A stretch of DNA of 50,809 nt from Karstenula rhodostoma CBS 690.94 (Eukaryota > Ascomycota > Dothideomycetes > Pleosporales > Didymosphaeriaceae): assembly GCA_010093485.1 (NCBI GenBank), contig MU001513.1:781150-831958 (forward strand), in the 5' to 3' direction. The stretch's first letter is position 1. Each line of letters opens with the position of its first letter. Below the pieces are notes generated by a model, which ran no database searches, was not told the DNA's origin, and saw only the letters and a program-made list of their open reading frames with translations. Positions 31,178 through 41,561 of the stretch are shown here, piece by piece. The translations under genes and the position numbers were made by a program.

Positions 31178-32295
31178 ATTGGTACAGTATATGCGAAACG
31201 AAAAGAAGAAGACAGAGCGATAAGATCAAGCGTGCAGGTGGTTGTGGTAATTCCATTGCCGAAAAGTCCGGGGATGATGCGCGCAATCTGGGGTGAGCCG
31301 AGGCTCGGTGGATGGTTCTTCCTTCGCGGTCGCGTTCTGGAATAGAACAACTCGGTATACTGCGTAGCAGCGGTTCTGCGAAAGATCTGTAATGCCTGTA
31401 ATATATCACTACGTGGACTGCACTGTCGTCCATGTTTGTCTACTTAATTCGCAGGCTGACCTGTTGTAGTGGTAGGTGCGCCCTATCTAAACAACACCGC
31501 CCACCAAGACAATTCTCACTCCTACACCTCACTTCATTACGTATGTAGAAAATCAACACTGGCACTGAATCATTTCACTCAGGCCGTCTCATTGTCCCCT
31601 ACCAGGTATCGCCAGGAAATGTCCCGCCGTCACGAGCAATGGAGGCTTGCAACGAAATCACGTTACTCTCACTCGTCCTTTGACTTTATCAGGATCTTTG
31701 CATGGACTACTAGCTAGGAGAGGACGAACTCGATGACGAGGCGTTCGAGCAGAATTTTCAGATCCCTCAACCAGGACTTTTTCGATGCTAGGTACTACAG
31801 TGACGGCGTGTACTGGCCGGTGATGAATGTGTCCCTGCTTTCGGACGAGAAGGGGGGTGTGGTTGAGCGGTTGGGTGTTCGGAAGAATCATGTCGATGCG
31901 TTTGAACTTACTGCACGGTTGGAGGGGATATACCTGGGGTAGTGCAGAAGACATACAGCAGTCTGGAACAGAGTACACGACTTTATATGGTTCGTACAGA
32001 GTACTGGTTTTGCAAAGCCATGATATTGTCGTATTGCACGGGCCTCAAGAGTGGGGTCGGGTGCGGGGTATACTAACTGTACCGTATGCCACGGTAGGTA
32101 AACTAACCACACGGAAGACAAAACCACGCATCAATTGACATCAAACACCCCGAGGACAGGATATATACCATCAAGTTGGTCAGTTATCGTGCAATGCATC
32201 TGCCCATGTGGGCTCCGAGCTTACGGGGACAGTGGATACCTCCCAGGTTCTAGTGTCATCCTCACTCCAACTGGCACGATCGCGCAACGAGCCAG
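31178..32295. other. Intergenic region with a decayed coding fragment
   Basis: About 1.1 kb holding no intact gene. The only protein-like piece is the frame at 31733-31942, listed separately. The remainder carries stop codons in all frames and shows no repeats I can recognise. Confidence 0.4.
31733..31942 (+). pseudogene. Possible C-terminal remnant of a HET-domain (heterokaryon incompatibility) protein
   Basis: A 69-codon frame ends with YWPVMNVSLL, then VVERLGVRKNHVDAF and finally EGIYLG before the stop. Many fungal HET-domain proteins end with a similar pattern: a block of the form NVMLL, then a xERxGVGxIHxxAF-like block, then a short hydrophobic end in VLG. Here the glycine of GVG reads Arg. 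Upstream there is no HET domain, only frames closed by stops, so this would be the tail of a lost gene. The match is from memory of the family pattern and is weak. Confidence 0.35.
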
Positions 32296-33598
32296 ATGGA
32301 CAAGAAGGATGTTTGCGTGATAGGGTGAGCTTCATGATCTTTGCACCCGTCGACTAATGATGATGATAGATTTGCCATAGGGCAGGGGTAGCTGGTCTGA
32401 CGACCGCACTCCTTTTGTCCAAGAGCTCGCGGTACAGGATCGTGGTGGCCGCGAAGCACATGCCTGGCGATTATGACATTGAGTACGCCTCTCCTTGGGC
32501 GGGAGCGAATTACATGCCGTGAGTTGCCTTGCTTACTTTGTCATGTGTGCAGAACTGAACAGTCTTCTTAGTGTCTCCATGCGAGGGACGAAAGATGCGC
32601 AATGGGATAAGGACACCTGGGCGCCGCTGGCTGATCTCGCGCGGAACCATCCAGATGCTGGCGTGCATTTTCAAGGTACCATTCCCGACGCCAAGCGTTC
32701 TCAAATTGGGCTTCAGAAGTCTGACGACACTGAAAGAATGCGAGATACATAGCCGAGCAAAAGACGTGGGATCAGCAACAGCAGATTGGTTCGCGGAGCT
32801 CCTGTCCCCAAACCCGTGGTTCAAGGATGTTGTTCCGAATGTCAGTATAGCTACTTGATGGACCTAGGAGGTGCTGACAGGTGCTGCTAGTTCCGCGAGC
32901 TCCTCAAGGAAAGTCTCGCGCCTGGGATCGACTCAGCCACAGCTTTCACGTCTGTTTGCATCAACACCGCTATCTATCTCCCCTGGCTGGTCTCGCAGTG
33001 CCTGAAGAATGGCGTCATCTTCAAGCGAGCGGTTCTCAAACACATCCGTGAAGCTGCGCAATTTGCTCCATCCGGAAACGTCGACATGGTAATCAACTGC
33101 ACAGGCCTCGGAGCATCGATCCTGGGTGGCGTTGAAGACAAAAGCGTTGTCCCTGCCCGCGCACAGGTCGTTCTTGTTCGAAACGACGCCGGCAAGATGA
33201 TGGACTTCTCCGGCACAGACGATGGCGACGGCGAAGCGTGTTATATCATGACGCGAGCGGCGGGTGGCGGCACCATTCTGGGCGGGTGCTACCAGAAGGG
33301 AAACTGGGAATCCCAAGTCGATCCAAACCTAGCAGTGCGAATCATGAACAGGGCGGTCGCAGCCTGCCCCGCCCTTACCGGAGGGAAGGGAATTGAGCAC
33401 CTTGATATCATTCGACACGGTGTAGGGTTAAGACCAGTACGAGAAGGCGGTACAAGGGTGGAGAAAGAACGAATCGAAGGCGTTTGGGTGGTCCACAATT
33501 ATGGCGCAGGTGGTGCTGGATACCAGTCTTCGTACGGATGCGCCTCGAACGCAGTGGAGCTAGTCGAAGAGATATTGGCGCCGGCATCGAAGCTATAG
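32296..33598 (+). CDS. dao: D-amino-acid oxidase, peroxisomal
   Basis: Five exons: 32296-32324, 32381-32518, 32572-32675, 32737-32840 and 32891-33598 (introns of 50-61 bp, consistent phases), giving 360 aa, standard for the family. The first junction assembles the FAD-binding motif CVIGAGVAGLTTALLL. Then come YASPWAGANYMP, HSRAKDVGSATADWFAELL, INCTGLGASILGG, YIMTRAAGGGTILGG and GLRPVREGG (with the substrate-binding Tyr and Arg), and the family signature VVHNYGAGGAGYQSSYGCA near the end. It oxidises D-amino acids to 2-oxoacids with release of ammonia and hydrogen peroxide. The protein ends in SKL, a type 1 peroxisomal targeting signal. It converges with a damaged SDR gene. Confidence 0.93.
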
Positions 33599-33797
33599 AT
33601 ATTCAGGAACTTTTCACGAAGGACCCATCTCACTCTTCGCAATAGTCCTCGGAACAATTTGGCGGGTTCCCACAAGTGATAAGCGTAGCCTGATGTCTCA
33701 CTATGTCATTCTTCGACTGTTCTATGGGATCCCTCCTCAAATATAATATCTCCCTTGATCGCCTCCGGAGCAGCATGCTCTATCTTCATCTTGCAAT
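33599..33797. other. Short convergent intergenic region
   Basis: About 200 bp of 3' sequence shared by the oxidase gene and the damaged SDR gene. Nothing recognised. Confidence 0.4.
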
Positions 33798-34899
33798 TCA
33801 CCTCACTGATCCCGTCCAACCAAGCAGCCCGCGCTTTGCAAAGGGCCATCCCGTCATCCCCATAGTGAGCATTCCCTCTTTCGCAAAGACCTCAGCCTTC
33901 GCGGCCAGCTCATCAACATCCCAGTTCGACCAGAGCATCTTGCCGCTAAGAAATTTCCTGTCTTGTGCGGAGCTGAGCCACAACATGAAGTGCGCTGATA
34001 GTTCGACTGAATAGTCATCAGCTCATCCCTCTCACCTTAGATTTGACACATGTAGTCTCCCAATTTGGAAACAAGAACGGAAAGACATACCAGTATCCAG
34101 CGGTAGCTTACTCTCATGTGGTTCCGCCTCCCTCAACAGCTTCGTCTGTATGACGCCAGGATGCACGCTCGCGACAAACATCTCAGGATGTTCGTGTGCG
34201 ATGTACTCCGTGAGCTTGGCCTGCGCGATCTTGCTGCTCATGTAGCCCGTCAGACCGGCGCCGACTCCGGCGGGAAGAACGGCCCCCGCGGCGTTAACAG
34301 AGAGGAAGGTGGCGTTCGGATTCGCGAGGGGGATGAAGGATTGTGCGAAGATGTAGACGGATTTGACGTTTGTCTGTTCATGAGTAATCAGTATCAGGAT
34401 AAAAGGGCGGTAACGGTGAGCAGGATATGTACTTCGTAGCTGGTCCAGAAGTCTTTCAAGGGGATTTTGAGGATTGTGTCCGGTGGACTGAGGTGTGCGG
34501 CGTTCAGGATGAGGACGTCCCAGGCGCCGACTTCTTTTGCCATGTTCTGGACTGCAGATTCATTTGCGACTGAGACAGCGAAGATGCTTATCTCTGTGTT
34601 AGAGGCGACGTTTTTGATGACTTCTGATGTCTCTTTAAGAGTTGCTTCCGTCCGACCAACAAGGATAACATGCTTTGCGCCCGCCTGAGCAAAGCTGATG
34701 GCTGTGGCTCTGCCGACGCCGCTGCCCTGGTGGGCCTTTAGTCAAGCGAGAAAACACGACATTGGAAAGGATGGGTATGTACCGCACCGGTAATAATTAC
34801 CGTTTTTCCATCTTGGCCCAGCTTTGGGTTGGTTGGCTGTATGGCTGGGTACGTGTCATTATGCTAGGTAGGGACCGGCGATGGGAATGGTGGCTGCAT
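33798..34899 (-). pseudogene. SDR-family oxidoreductase with one early nonsense codon
   Basis: Four exons can be read: 34899-34783, 34726-34433, 34373-34091 and 34006-33798 (introns of 56, 59 and 84 bp, all phases consistent), for about 300 codons. Motifs are intact: the cofactor site VIITGAGSGVGRATA formed across the first junction, LILNAAH, a YMSSKIAQAKL catalytic segment, VASVHPGVIQTKL and a C-terminal MLWSNWDVDELAAK. Codon 12 is TAG (34866-34864), between FPSPVPT and HNDTYPAIQPTNPKL. The paralogue at 36850-37878 reads FTSTQHKTAYPAISPTRPEL there, so a Gln (or Trp) codon became TAG by a single transition. No other lesion is seen. The TAG could instead be an acceptor of an upstream intron, but no phase-compatible upstream exon was found. 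Young pseudogene, allele, or sequencing difference. Confidence 0.75.
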
Positions 34900-35496
34900 C
34901 GCGAGAGTACGATAAGCCAATGCGAAGTGAATTTACGGTATGGAGGTCATATGTGAAATTTCTGCTTGCTCAGGGTTCTTATACTCAGCGAACTTCAATG
35001 CTTACCAAACAAGACTTCGGATGTTCGCGACATCAAGAGTCCCACCCTGGCATATTGTCTTACCCCGCACCTGGGCGTTATCACAGCCAGTGATATTTGG
35101 GAGGGTACAGCATGACACTGATCGTCGCGGGATACAGTAACTGGTCTCAAGTAAGGCCGATGCGAGTTTCACATAATTAGTAATAATGATTCGTAAGGAC
35201 TATTGCCGCCTGAGCCGCTGCGATTTGATCACTTGTTTAGCGGTGCTTCTGGATATGATAGTCGCTTACTCATTTCTCTACTCACATGCGCTCCATCCAT
35301 AAATCAACGGGCTTTTGTTTTCTTGATGAGTATTGCGACAAGTCCTCACCCGCTCAGACATATCGCACTTTACATAGCATTCTTTGCCACGAGCGACCCT
35401 ATGTGGCTTCCCTAGGCCCTACTTATATCTAGCCTAACCATATCTATGCTGCTCAAATTGCCCCTCTGATTCGTAATCTAGAGTTACCTTACTGTT
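34900..35496. other. Intergenic region
   Basis: About 600 bp between the damaged SDR gene and the NmrA-like pseudogene. Short ORFs only; nothing supported. Confidence 0.4.
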
Positions 35497-36505
35497 CTAA
35501 TACCTTGTGACAACACTTATTTCCTCCATCTCCAGTCCCAATCTCTTGTTCCAGCTCAACCTCTCCGACACAAACTCCGCGCCCAGACCCTCCTTCATAG
35601 TGTTCAATAAAATCACCCTCCCAGTTGCTCCATCTTGGACATGACGGCTTGGGTTGTCTAACATATATACTCTACTTCTCTTACCTCCTTTACTATTATC
35701 TTCGCATTTAACAGTCCAGCCCTCATCGCCAGCGACTGTTTAATAGATATCAAGAAGATTCTTCAACAACGTCTCAAAGAAGGACACATATACCATGGTT
35801 TCCTTTACCTCAGTCGAGTTGCTTAGAACCTTCGCAACAGCCTGCGTAATACTGTTATACATGCTTACGGAGGATCTGGTGGCACTGTCGTCCCGAATTG
35901 TTACTCTCCGGCTTTCGATACCAGAGAGGCCTATCATAACGCATCATATTTGATCAGGAAATGTTTCCGCGACACGATACACACGAGCTCCAAGGTTCAA
36001 GAAGTGAATTTAAAACTCGTGAAATAACATGTAAGATGCAGCTGTGTAACCCCATTCCTCATAGTGAGCGATGGACTTTTCGACGTAGAAATGAAATATG
36101 CCTTACTTGTCGTGAATAGAAAGATATCCTGCACCTCTTGTGAGTGTGTTCCATCGAAGATACTGCGATGAATCTCTTCACTCCCGCTTTGATGCTCGCA
36201 TTGACCATGGTTTCGTGGTATTTCTCAGTGATAAGATGAAGCGTCGGGTAAGCGCCGGCGACGTCGTATTGTCGTGATGATTTAGTAAGTGGAGCGTGTA
36301 TGCGATTTGCGAGGACCTAAGGCCCTGGGCAGACGTGACACCTGTTGTGCGCAAGATTTCGTTCCGATGTTCCAGGCTGAGCGAGACCCTGGACTCTATG
36401 AATAAGAAGATAGGCATACCAGTTTCTTTTCAGTGAAGCATGGACAAGTGAGGCGACAGAGAAAACCAACAGATCTCAGAGACAATAATAAAGACTTTCC
36501 CTCTA
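35497..36505 (-). pseudogene. NmrA-like/isoflavone-reductase-like oxidoreductase pseudogene
   Basis: Pieces of one family are found in order on the minus strand in two frames. They are GKVFIIVSE (about 36500), RNEILRTTGVTSAQGL, GAYPTLHLITEKYHETMVNA with SIKAGVKRFI (about 36240-36160, shifted frame), then back in the first frame SSQYLRWNTLTRGAGYLSIH, FYVEKSIAHYEEWGYTAASY, VTIRDDSATRSSVS with ITQAVAKVLSNSTEVKETMV, and TVAGDEGWTVKCED, closing near EGLGAEFVSERL. These match the NmrA/PCBER pattern, including the AxIKAGVKRFIPSQ block, the TIxDxG block and the AVAxVLxNPExTKN block. At least four in-frame stops (one at 35740) and two frameshifts break it, and the glycine-rich cofactor loop is unreadable. 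Such proteins bind NADP and act as reductases or redox sensors. An original terminal stop may be the TAG at 35497. Confidence 0.8.
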
Positions 36506-36849
36506 GGAGGATTAAGTCAGGTTCGGAGGAGTACTATAGATAGCTAGAAAACCCGCTGACCGAACTCTTGTAGCTAGCTTATAATCGCCAAATCCAACGG
36601 AACAGGTGTATCTTTATTCCTACTAGTTGTCATTCGGAACGAACTTCACCATTTTACTAAAAAACACTTCGAAACTTCGCTGATAGACAATAGTACGGAA
36701 TGCCACTGTTGAGATTCTGTGACTTTTCATACTTCGTTGAAGGATCGTTACTAGGTCTGTCTATATCTCATCGTTGGTTGTATGGCCCATAGCCCATCCT
36801 GCAGTGAAGCCTAGGAGTTGTAGAACAAAAACCCCATGTCTCAGAGCAA
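36506..36849. other. Intergenic region
   Basis: About 340 bp upstream of the NmrA-like remnant and downstream of the intact SDR gene. Nothing recognised. Confidence 0.4.
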
Positions 36850-37878
36850 TTAGTACCCCTTAGCACGATTGCCAAGATCAAACCCAACAACATTGACCCT
36901 AAGGTAGTCCTCATCTTGCTCAATCAGTTTCCTCACGTCTCCACGAGCCAGCTCTTCGACATCCCACGATGCCCATACAAAGCGATTGTGTACGAAGGCA
37001 GCCTCTTCCGATGCCGCCCACACCGCAAATGCGCCTGGAAGATCGGCTGTGCGCACATAAGTCAGCCTTCTCCGTGAGACTAAGAGTGCACTTACTTCGG
37101 TCGAATGGCAACATGTCCTCAGTTATTCCCAAAGCTATGTAGCCGTCCCCAAAGATAGTACCAGGATGCATGGTGACAACCTGCAGTTGATCCTGAGGTA
37201 CCTGTCTTGCAAGAAGCTGTACAAACAGGGTACCCGTCGATTTGCTGAGAACGTATGGCGCCAAATTCTTTATCAATGGATGGTTTTGCATATGAATCGA
37301 CGCAGTAGTAACATTGACGAGAAACTATTAGACATGTGAGCAAGATCGACTTTGTTGATACCACTCCATACCTTCTTCTTGCTGGGGTTTTGTTTCAGAA
37401 ATCCCTCAGTTAGCAACATTGGGCCTTTCACGTTCGCTTCCATATGTGTCCACAGCTCATCCGTCCCAAGATCCACCAAAGGAGTGACACCGGCAAATTT
37501 TGCGGCGTTCAGGACCAGCACATCCACAGCTAGTCCTTTGGATGCCAGGTCATCGAAGATCGCATTGATGTCGGATTTTATCGTTACGTCGGCTTTGAAC
37601 GTCAGAACGTCGCCTGGACTACCCGCATCAAGCGCGGCCTTTTTAAGTTCTGCAGCGGCGGCTGCGAGAACCTCCAAGCGCCTGCCAACTATGACAACGT
37701 GAGAAGCTGAAGCCAGCAGAAAGTTCTGTGCGATGGATTTGCCAATCCCAGTCCCTCCCCCGGTGATCAGTACAACTCGCCCAGACTGACTGAGTTCAGG
37801 CCTAGTAGGCGATATGGCTGGATAAGCGGTCTTGTGCTGAGTGGAGGTAAAGTCCGTTTGAAAAAGCGAATCGTCCAT
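36850..37878 (-). CDS. SDR-family oxidoreductase, intact paralogue
   Basis: Three exons: 37878-37372, 37324-37096 and 37046-36850 (introns of 47 and 49 bp, consistent phases), giving 310 aa. The start is the ATG at 37878; upstream frame has no ATG. The protein has the same conserved N-terminal extension as the damaged neighbour (TAYPAISPTRPEL), then LITGGGTGIGKSIAQ (cofactor site), VLVLNAAKF, the catalytic YVLSKSTGTLF with Tyr and Lys, VVTMHPGTIFGDGY and WASWDVEELARGDVRKL. It is a cytosolic NAD(P)-dependent oxidoreductase of unknown substrate. It shares strand and design with the gene at 33798-34899, so the two likely arose by duplication, with the NmrA-like remnant between them. It is divergent from a Zn2Cys6 regulator that might control it. 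Confidence 0.9.
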
Positions 37879-38189
37879 TGTTGGATGTATGTATGCCAAT
37901 GCGATGAATGATTCGATCTGAAATAGTTGAAGATTGGTTTGAAGAGGAAATGATAAAGTGATGTTTTCGACGGTCACACATGCTCCTGTGTCCAGATTTA
38001 TACCTTTTTCCTGGCAAGGTACATCGAAGATTGGTTTTTTTCCCTGCGGGCTACATTAAGGAATCTCGAGGCGGGAATGCGGGCGCTAGTCGCATTGGAT
38101 TAGTTCCCGCCATTTGAACCCTGACAAATCACCCGTTACCGCAGCTCTGGCGCTTCTTTCTCCCGCCAACCTTTTTCGCAATCACTTCT
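37879..38189. promoter_or_regulatory. Bidirectional promoter between SDR and Zn2Cys6 regulator
   Basis: 311 bp shared by two divergent genes. The pairing of a Zn2Cys6 gene with an oxidoreductase across a short promoter is common in fungal catabolic and secondary-metabolism clusters. Zn2Cys6 proteins often bind CGG half-sites. One CGG lies near 37970 and one CCG-like site in reverse is possible, but I see no strong inverted CGG pair. Confidence 0.5.
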
Positions 38190-39359
38190 ATGCCCGCCAT
38201 TGGTACTGGTAGATCCTGCGTTCGGTGCAATGACGCCAAGCGTAAGTGTGACCGCAATACACCAGCGTGCCGGCTTTGCCGAAGGAAGAAGCTGGACTGC
38301 GTGTATCCCAATCCGAAGCCTCGCAGATTTGTCCCAATCATGGCGCCCGAGGAGGATCGCAACCCCCCCGACTCCAATATTCTCGACTTCGAGCTTCCCA
38401 GCAACGATCTATCGATTGTTGAAGCCTTTCCCGGCCCGGCGGGTGTTTTAGCCGATGCGACGGCGTCGTCTCTCAACGTTAATCCGTCCGCAGCCTGGTT
38501 CGCGGCTCCTGAAACCTTCCTGGTGGACCACGCAGTCATGCCCCTGCCGCCAAACTTCAAGCTGCGCGACCTGGAAGTCTTTGTGGGACAAGTAGATGCC
38601 TGGTTAAGGGACTGGGTTACCACCGGTAGCAATACGTTCATCCACGCGCACTTGTACGGCGAATACTTCCCTTCGTGTCTTCAGATCGCCTTTACAACTT
38701 TCTCTGCGTATAGCAACAGAACCCCTGCGACCTGCAAACTGGTCCTTCAAGCGGTGAACGACCAAGCAACAGCCTTGGTATCCGAATCGAATGCTTCGGG
38801 GAGTGTGCTTCAGGACCTTGCTCTCATGCACGCACTGCTGGCGTACCAGATGATCGGTTTATTTGATGGCGATGTACGTAGTCGCCATCTCGCTGAGACG
38901 CGCGCACCATTCTTGTCAGCATTGCTGGAACGCACTCTTGAGAAAGCCAGCGAAACACTGATACGTCAACTTGAGGGGAGTGAGATGTCGCTTACCCTGT
39001 TCAACCCAGTCTCGCCTGAAGAGGTTTTATGGCGGTCGTGGATCATCTCTGAGAGCCTAAGGAGAACGTGGCTCATCGTTCAGGGCATCACTGCATCATA
39101 TGAAGGACTGAAGCAAGGCTGGGCACCATGCAACGGCGATGTCAAATTCACAACCCAAGAAGGACTGTGGACAGCAGAGTCTGCGTCGCTATGGGCGAGT
39201 ATGTGCGCTGAGAAAGATGTGCGCTTCATTGGAAGGTTTCATGCCGAGTGCTTATTCGAAGTCGCGCCAGGAGAGATCGACGTATTTGCGAAGGTTATGC
39301 TAGAGACCGTGTTCGGGAAAGAGAGGTCGTTAAAGTGGCATTTAGGCGTTTTATATTGA
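38190..39359 (+). CDS. Zn2Cys6 transcription factor
   Basis: Single-exon gene of 389 aa with ATG at 38190. The binuclear zinc cluster is at residues about 10-37: CVRCNDAKRKC, then CRLC and a final C in KKLDCVYP (C-x2-C-x6-C-x6-C-x2-C-x6-C). The rest is helical (DLEVFVGQVDAWLRDWVTTG; ALMHALLAYQMIGLFDGDVR) and matches the short regulators that lack the full fungal MHR domain. It is a nuclear DNA-binding activator or repressor, target unknown. The stop codon lies exactly where GC content collapses into the retrotransposon block, so the C-terminus could be shortened or altered. The last residues (ERSLKWHLGVLY) are still protein-like. Confidence 0.88.
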   Translation: MPAIGTGRSCVRCNDAKRKCDRNTPACRLCRRKKLDCVYPNPKPRRFVPIMAPEEDRNPPDSNILDFELPSNDLSIVEAFPGPAGVLADATASSLNVNPSAAWFAAPETFLVDHAVMPLPPNFKLRDLEVFVGQVDAWLRDWVTTGSNTFIHAHLYGEYFPSCLQIAFTTFSAYSNRTPATCKLVLQAVNDQATALVSESNASGSVLQDLALMHALLAYQMIGLFDGDVRSRHLAETRAPFLSALLERTLEKASETLIRQLEGSEMSLTLFNPVSPEEVLWRSWIISESLRRTWLIVQGITASYEGLKQGWAPCNGDVKFTTQEGLWTAESASLWASMCAEKDVRFIGRFHAECLFEVAPGEIDVFAKVMLETVFGKERSLKWHLGVLY

Positions 39360-39689
39360 ATATTTATTGAACATATCTAAAATATTATTAGAGAGCTTTA
39401 TAGATAAAGTAAGTACTTACACTAATATTAAATCCTTCCTTGGCCACGAGTAAATAGGCACTCCTTTTCCAGAATCTTGGAATTTCACGGGCCTGCCTAG
39501 GGAATTCGAAATAAGGCTCTCGCTAGATAGGTAATATTCGTAATATAGTCTAATATATTATATATATAAGGAAAAGTAGAATCCTCTTATCTATACTATA
39601 CCTTAATACTATAATCTTATCTACTCTAGAGGTATAATATCTAGTATAAACTAATATTATTATAGAATTCTAATATTTCTATTTAATAT
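39360..39689. repeat. AT-rich flank with a short GC-normal island
   Basis: AT-rich sequence without coding sense. A segment at about 39428-39530 (containing CCTTCCTTGGCCACGAG and CACGGGCCTGCCTAGGG) keeps normal GC and CA/TG dinucleotides. It may be unmutated host sequence or the edge of an unrecognised element. Confidence 0.5.
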
Positions 39690-41208
39690 TATAAGAATTA
39701 ATTTAATCTAAAATTTAATCCCCTTATAAAATATTTACCTATCTTTAAACTTAAACCTTATCTAGTAGCCTATATATAGATTAGTTAGTAAATTCTAAAT
39801 ATCTACTATATAAAAAGTTCTTTTCTAAAATCCTTTTTATTTTAATATTTTAAATTTAGTTTTAATTTATATAGTTTCTTTTATTTATTTAATTTTAAAA
39901 ATATTTATTTTATTTAGCTATATTCTAGTTTTATATTAAATTTAAAACCTTTTTTTTTTAATTAAAAATTAATAACTATAATATTTATCTTTAGTTTTTT
40001 AGATATAAAAAAGTTTACTAAAATTCTAAATTTTTTTTAGATTAATTATTAAAATACTAGAATATCCTCTAAAATCCTTATTAAAGACTAACTATTAAAA
40101 TATTAAAATATTCTCTAAATTTCTTATTAAAAGCTAGCTATTAAAATACTAGAATATTCTCTAAAGTTATTATTAATAACTAGTTATTAAAATACTAGAA
40201 TATTTTCTAAAATTTTTATTAAAAACTAGTTATTAGAATACTAGAATATTTCTTTAAATTTTTTAAACTTTTTTAAAAATCTACTAATATTAGATATTTT
40301 TAGTAAAATTAACTACTATAAAGATTAAATTTCTTTTAAATAAAAATATATATTTATTATAAATATATTAAAAATAATATATATATCTTTAATAAATAGA
40401 TTTAAAATATAATTAATTATTTACTTATTATTTATATTTTATTTATCTAAACCTATTTTTTACCCTTATAGTAAATATTAATTTATTTAATATTTTTATT
40501 TTAAATAGTTTTTTTTTTTTATTTATTTTACCTCTAAATAGCTCTATATCTACTATACTACTATCTATAATTAAATATATAAAAATAAAATCTCTAGTAT
40601 CTAAATAGTTTATTAATAGAAATCTAATACCTTTTCTTTAGAGTTACTTATAACTAAATATATAAAAATAAAATCTTTAATATTTAAATAAATTATTAAT
40701 AAAAATTTAATAATTATTTTTTAGAACTATATTAAAATTTACTCTATAAGCTATACTACTAAAATAATAATAACTTTTAATTTTAGTAAAAAAAACCTTA
40801 ATAATATTTTAAAAATAAATAAATTCTATTATAATATAATTATAAATAAAATATTATAAATACTATTTTAAAATTACTTATTTATTTTAATATAAAAATA
40901 GATACTAGTAACTAAAGTTTTTAGTATATAATTTTTTTATAAACTAGAGAATTTATTCTTTTAAATTAATTTTTTTTATTAGAATTAAATATTTAGCTAT
41001 TTAAAGGTACTAAAAAATATATAACTAATATTAAAAAAATTAAAAAAAAATTAGGCCTCTATTAAAGTTATAAAATTAGAAATTATAAAAAAAAAAAAAT
41101 TAATTTTAAAACTAGTTTATAAATAGCTAGGCTATAAAAGTTAAAAATATTTTTTAAATTATATATAATTTTTACTAATATTAATATAATTATTCTAAAT
41201 CTAATTAC
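39690..41208 (+). mobile_element. Older, heavily mutated copy of the LTR retrotransposon, 5' part
   Basis: Positions 39690-39935 align along their whole 246 bp with the LTRs of the nested element but with many more C-to-T and G-to-A changes (for example CTAATTTTAAGAG becomes TTAATTTTAAAAA-like sequence). Internal leader sequence follows, including several units of the 46-bp leader repeat at about 40045-40255. The copy is interrupted at 41208 by the younger element and resumes at 48423. It has no readable protein. Confidence 0.8.
41204..41208. repeat. Target-site duplication ATTAC (left)
   Basis: Identical to 48418-48422, directly outside the 3' LTR; 5 bp is the usual length for Ty3/gypsy integration. 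Confidence 0.85.
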
Positions 41209-41454
41209 TATAAGGGTTAATTTAACCTAAGGTTAAATCCCCTTATAGGATATTTACCTATCTTTAAGCTTAGGCCTTATTTAGTGGCCTATATATAGAT
41301 TAGTTAGTAGATCTTAAATACCTAGTATATAGAGAGCTCCTCCCTAGGACCCTCTCTATCTTAGTATCTTAAGTTTAATCTTAATTTATATAGTTTCTTC
41401 TATCTATCTAATTTTAAGAGTATTTACCCTATTTAGCTATATCCTAGCCTTATA
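41209..41454 (+). repeat. 5' LTR of the nested element
   Basis: 246 bp, starting TATAAGGGTTAA and ending AGCCTTATA. It is collinear with 48172-48417. Most differences are transitions, and those in its last 80 bp all lie in the C-to-T/G-to-A direction. Confidence 0.92.
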
Positions 41455-41561
41455 TTAAACTTAAGACTCCTTTTTTTAGCTAGAGATTAGTAACTATAAT
41501 ATCTATCTTTAGCTCTTTAGGTATAGAAAGGTCTACTAAAATTCTAAATTTTTTCTTTAGA

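Noticed and set aside
41455..41480. Primer-binding site after the 5' LTR
   Set aside because: Sequence here is altered by RIP and I could not match it to a particular tRNA 3' end, so it is not listed.
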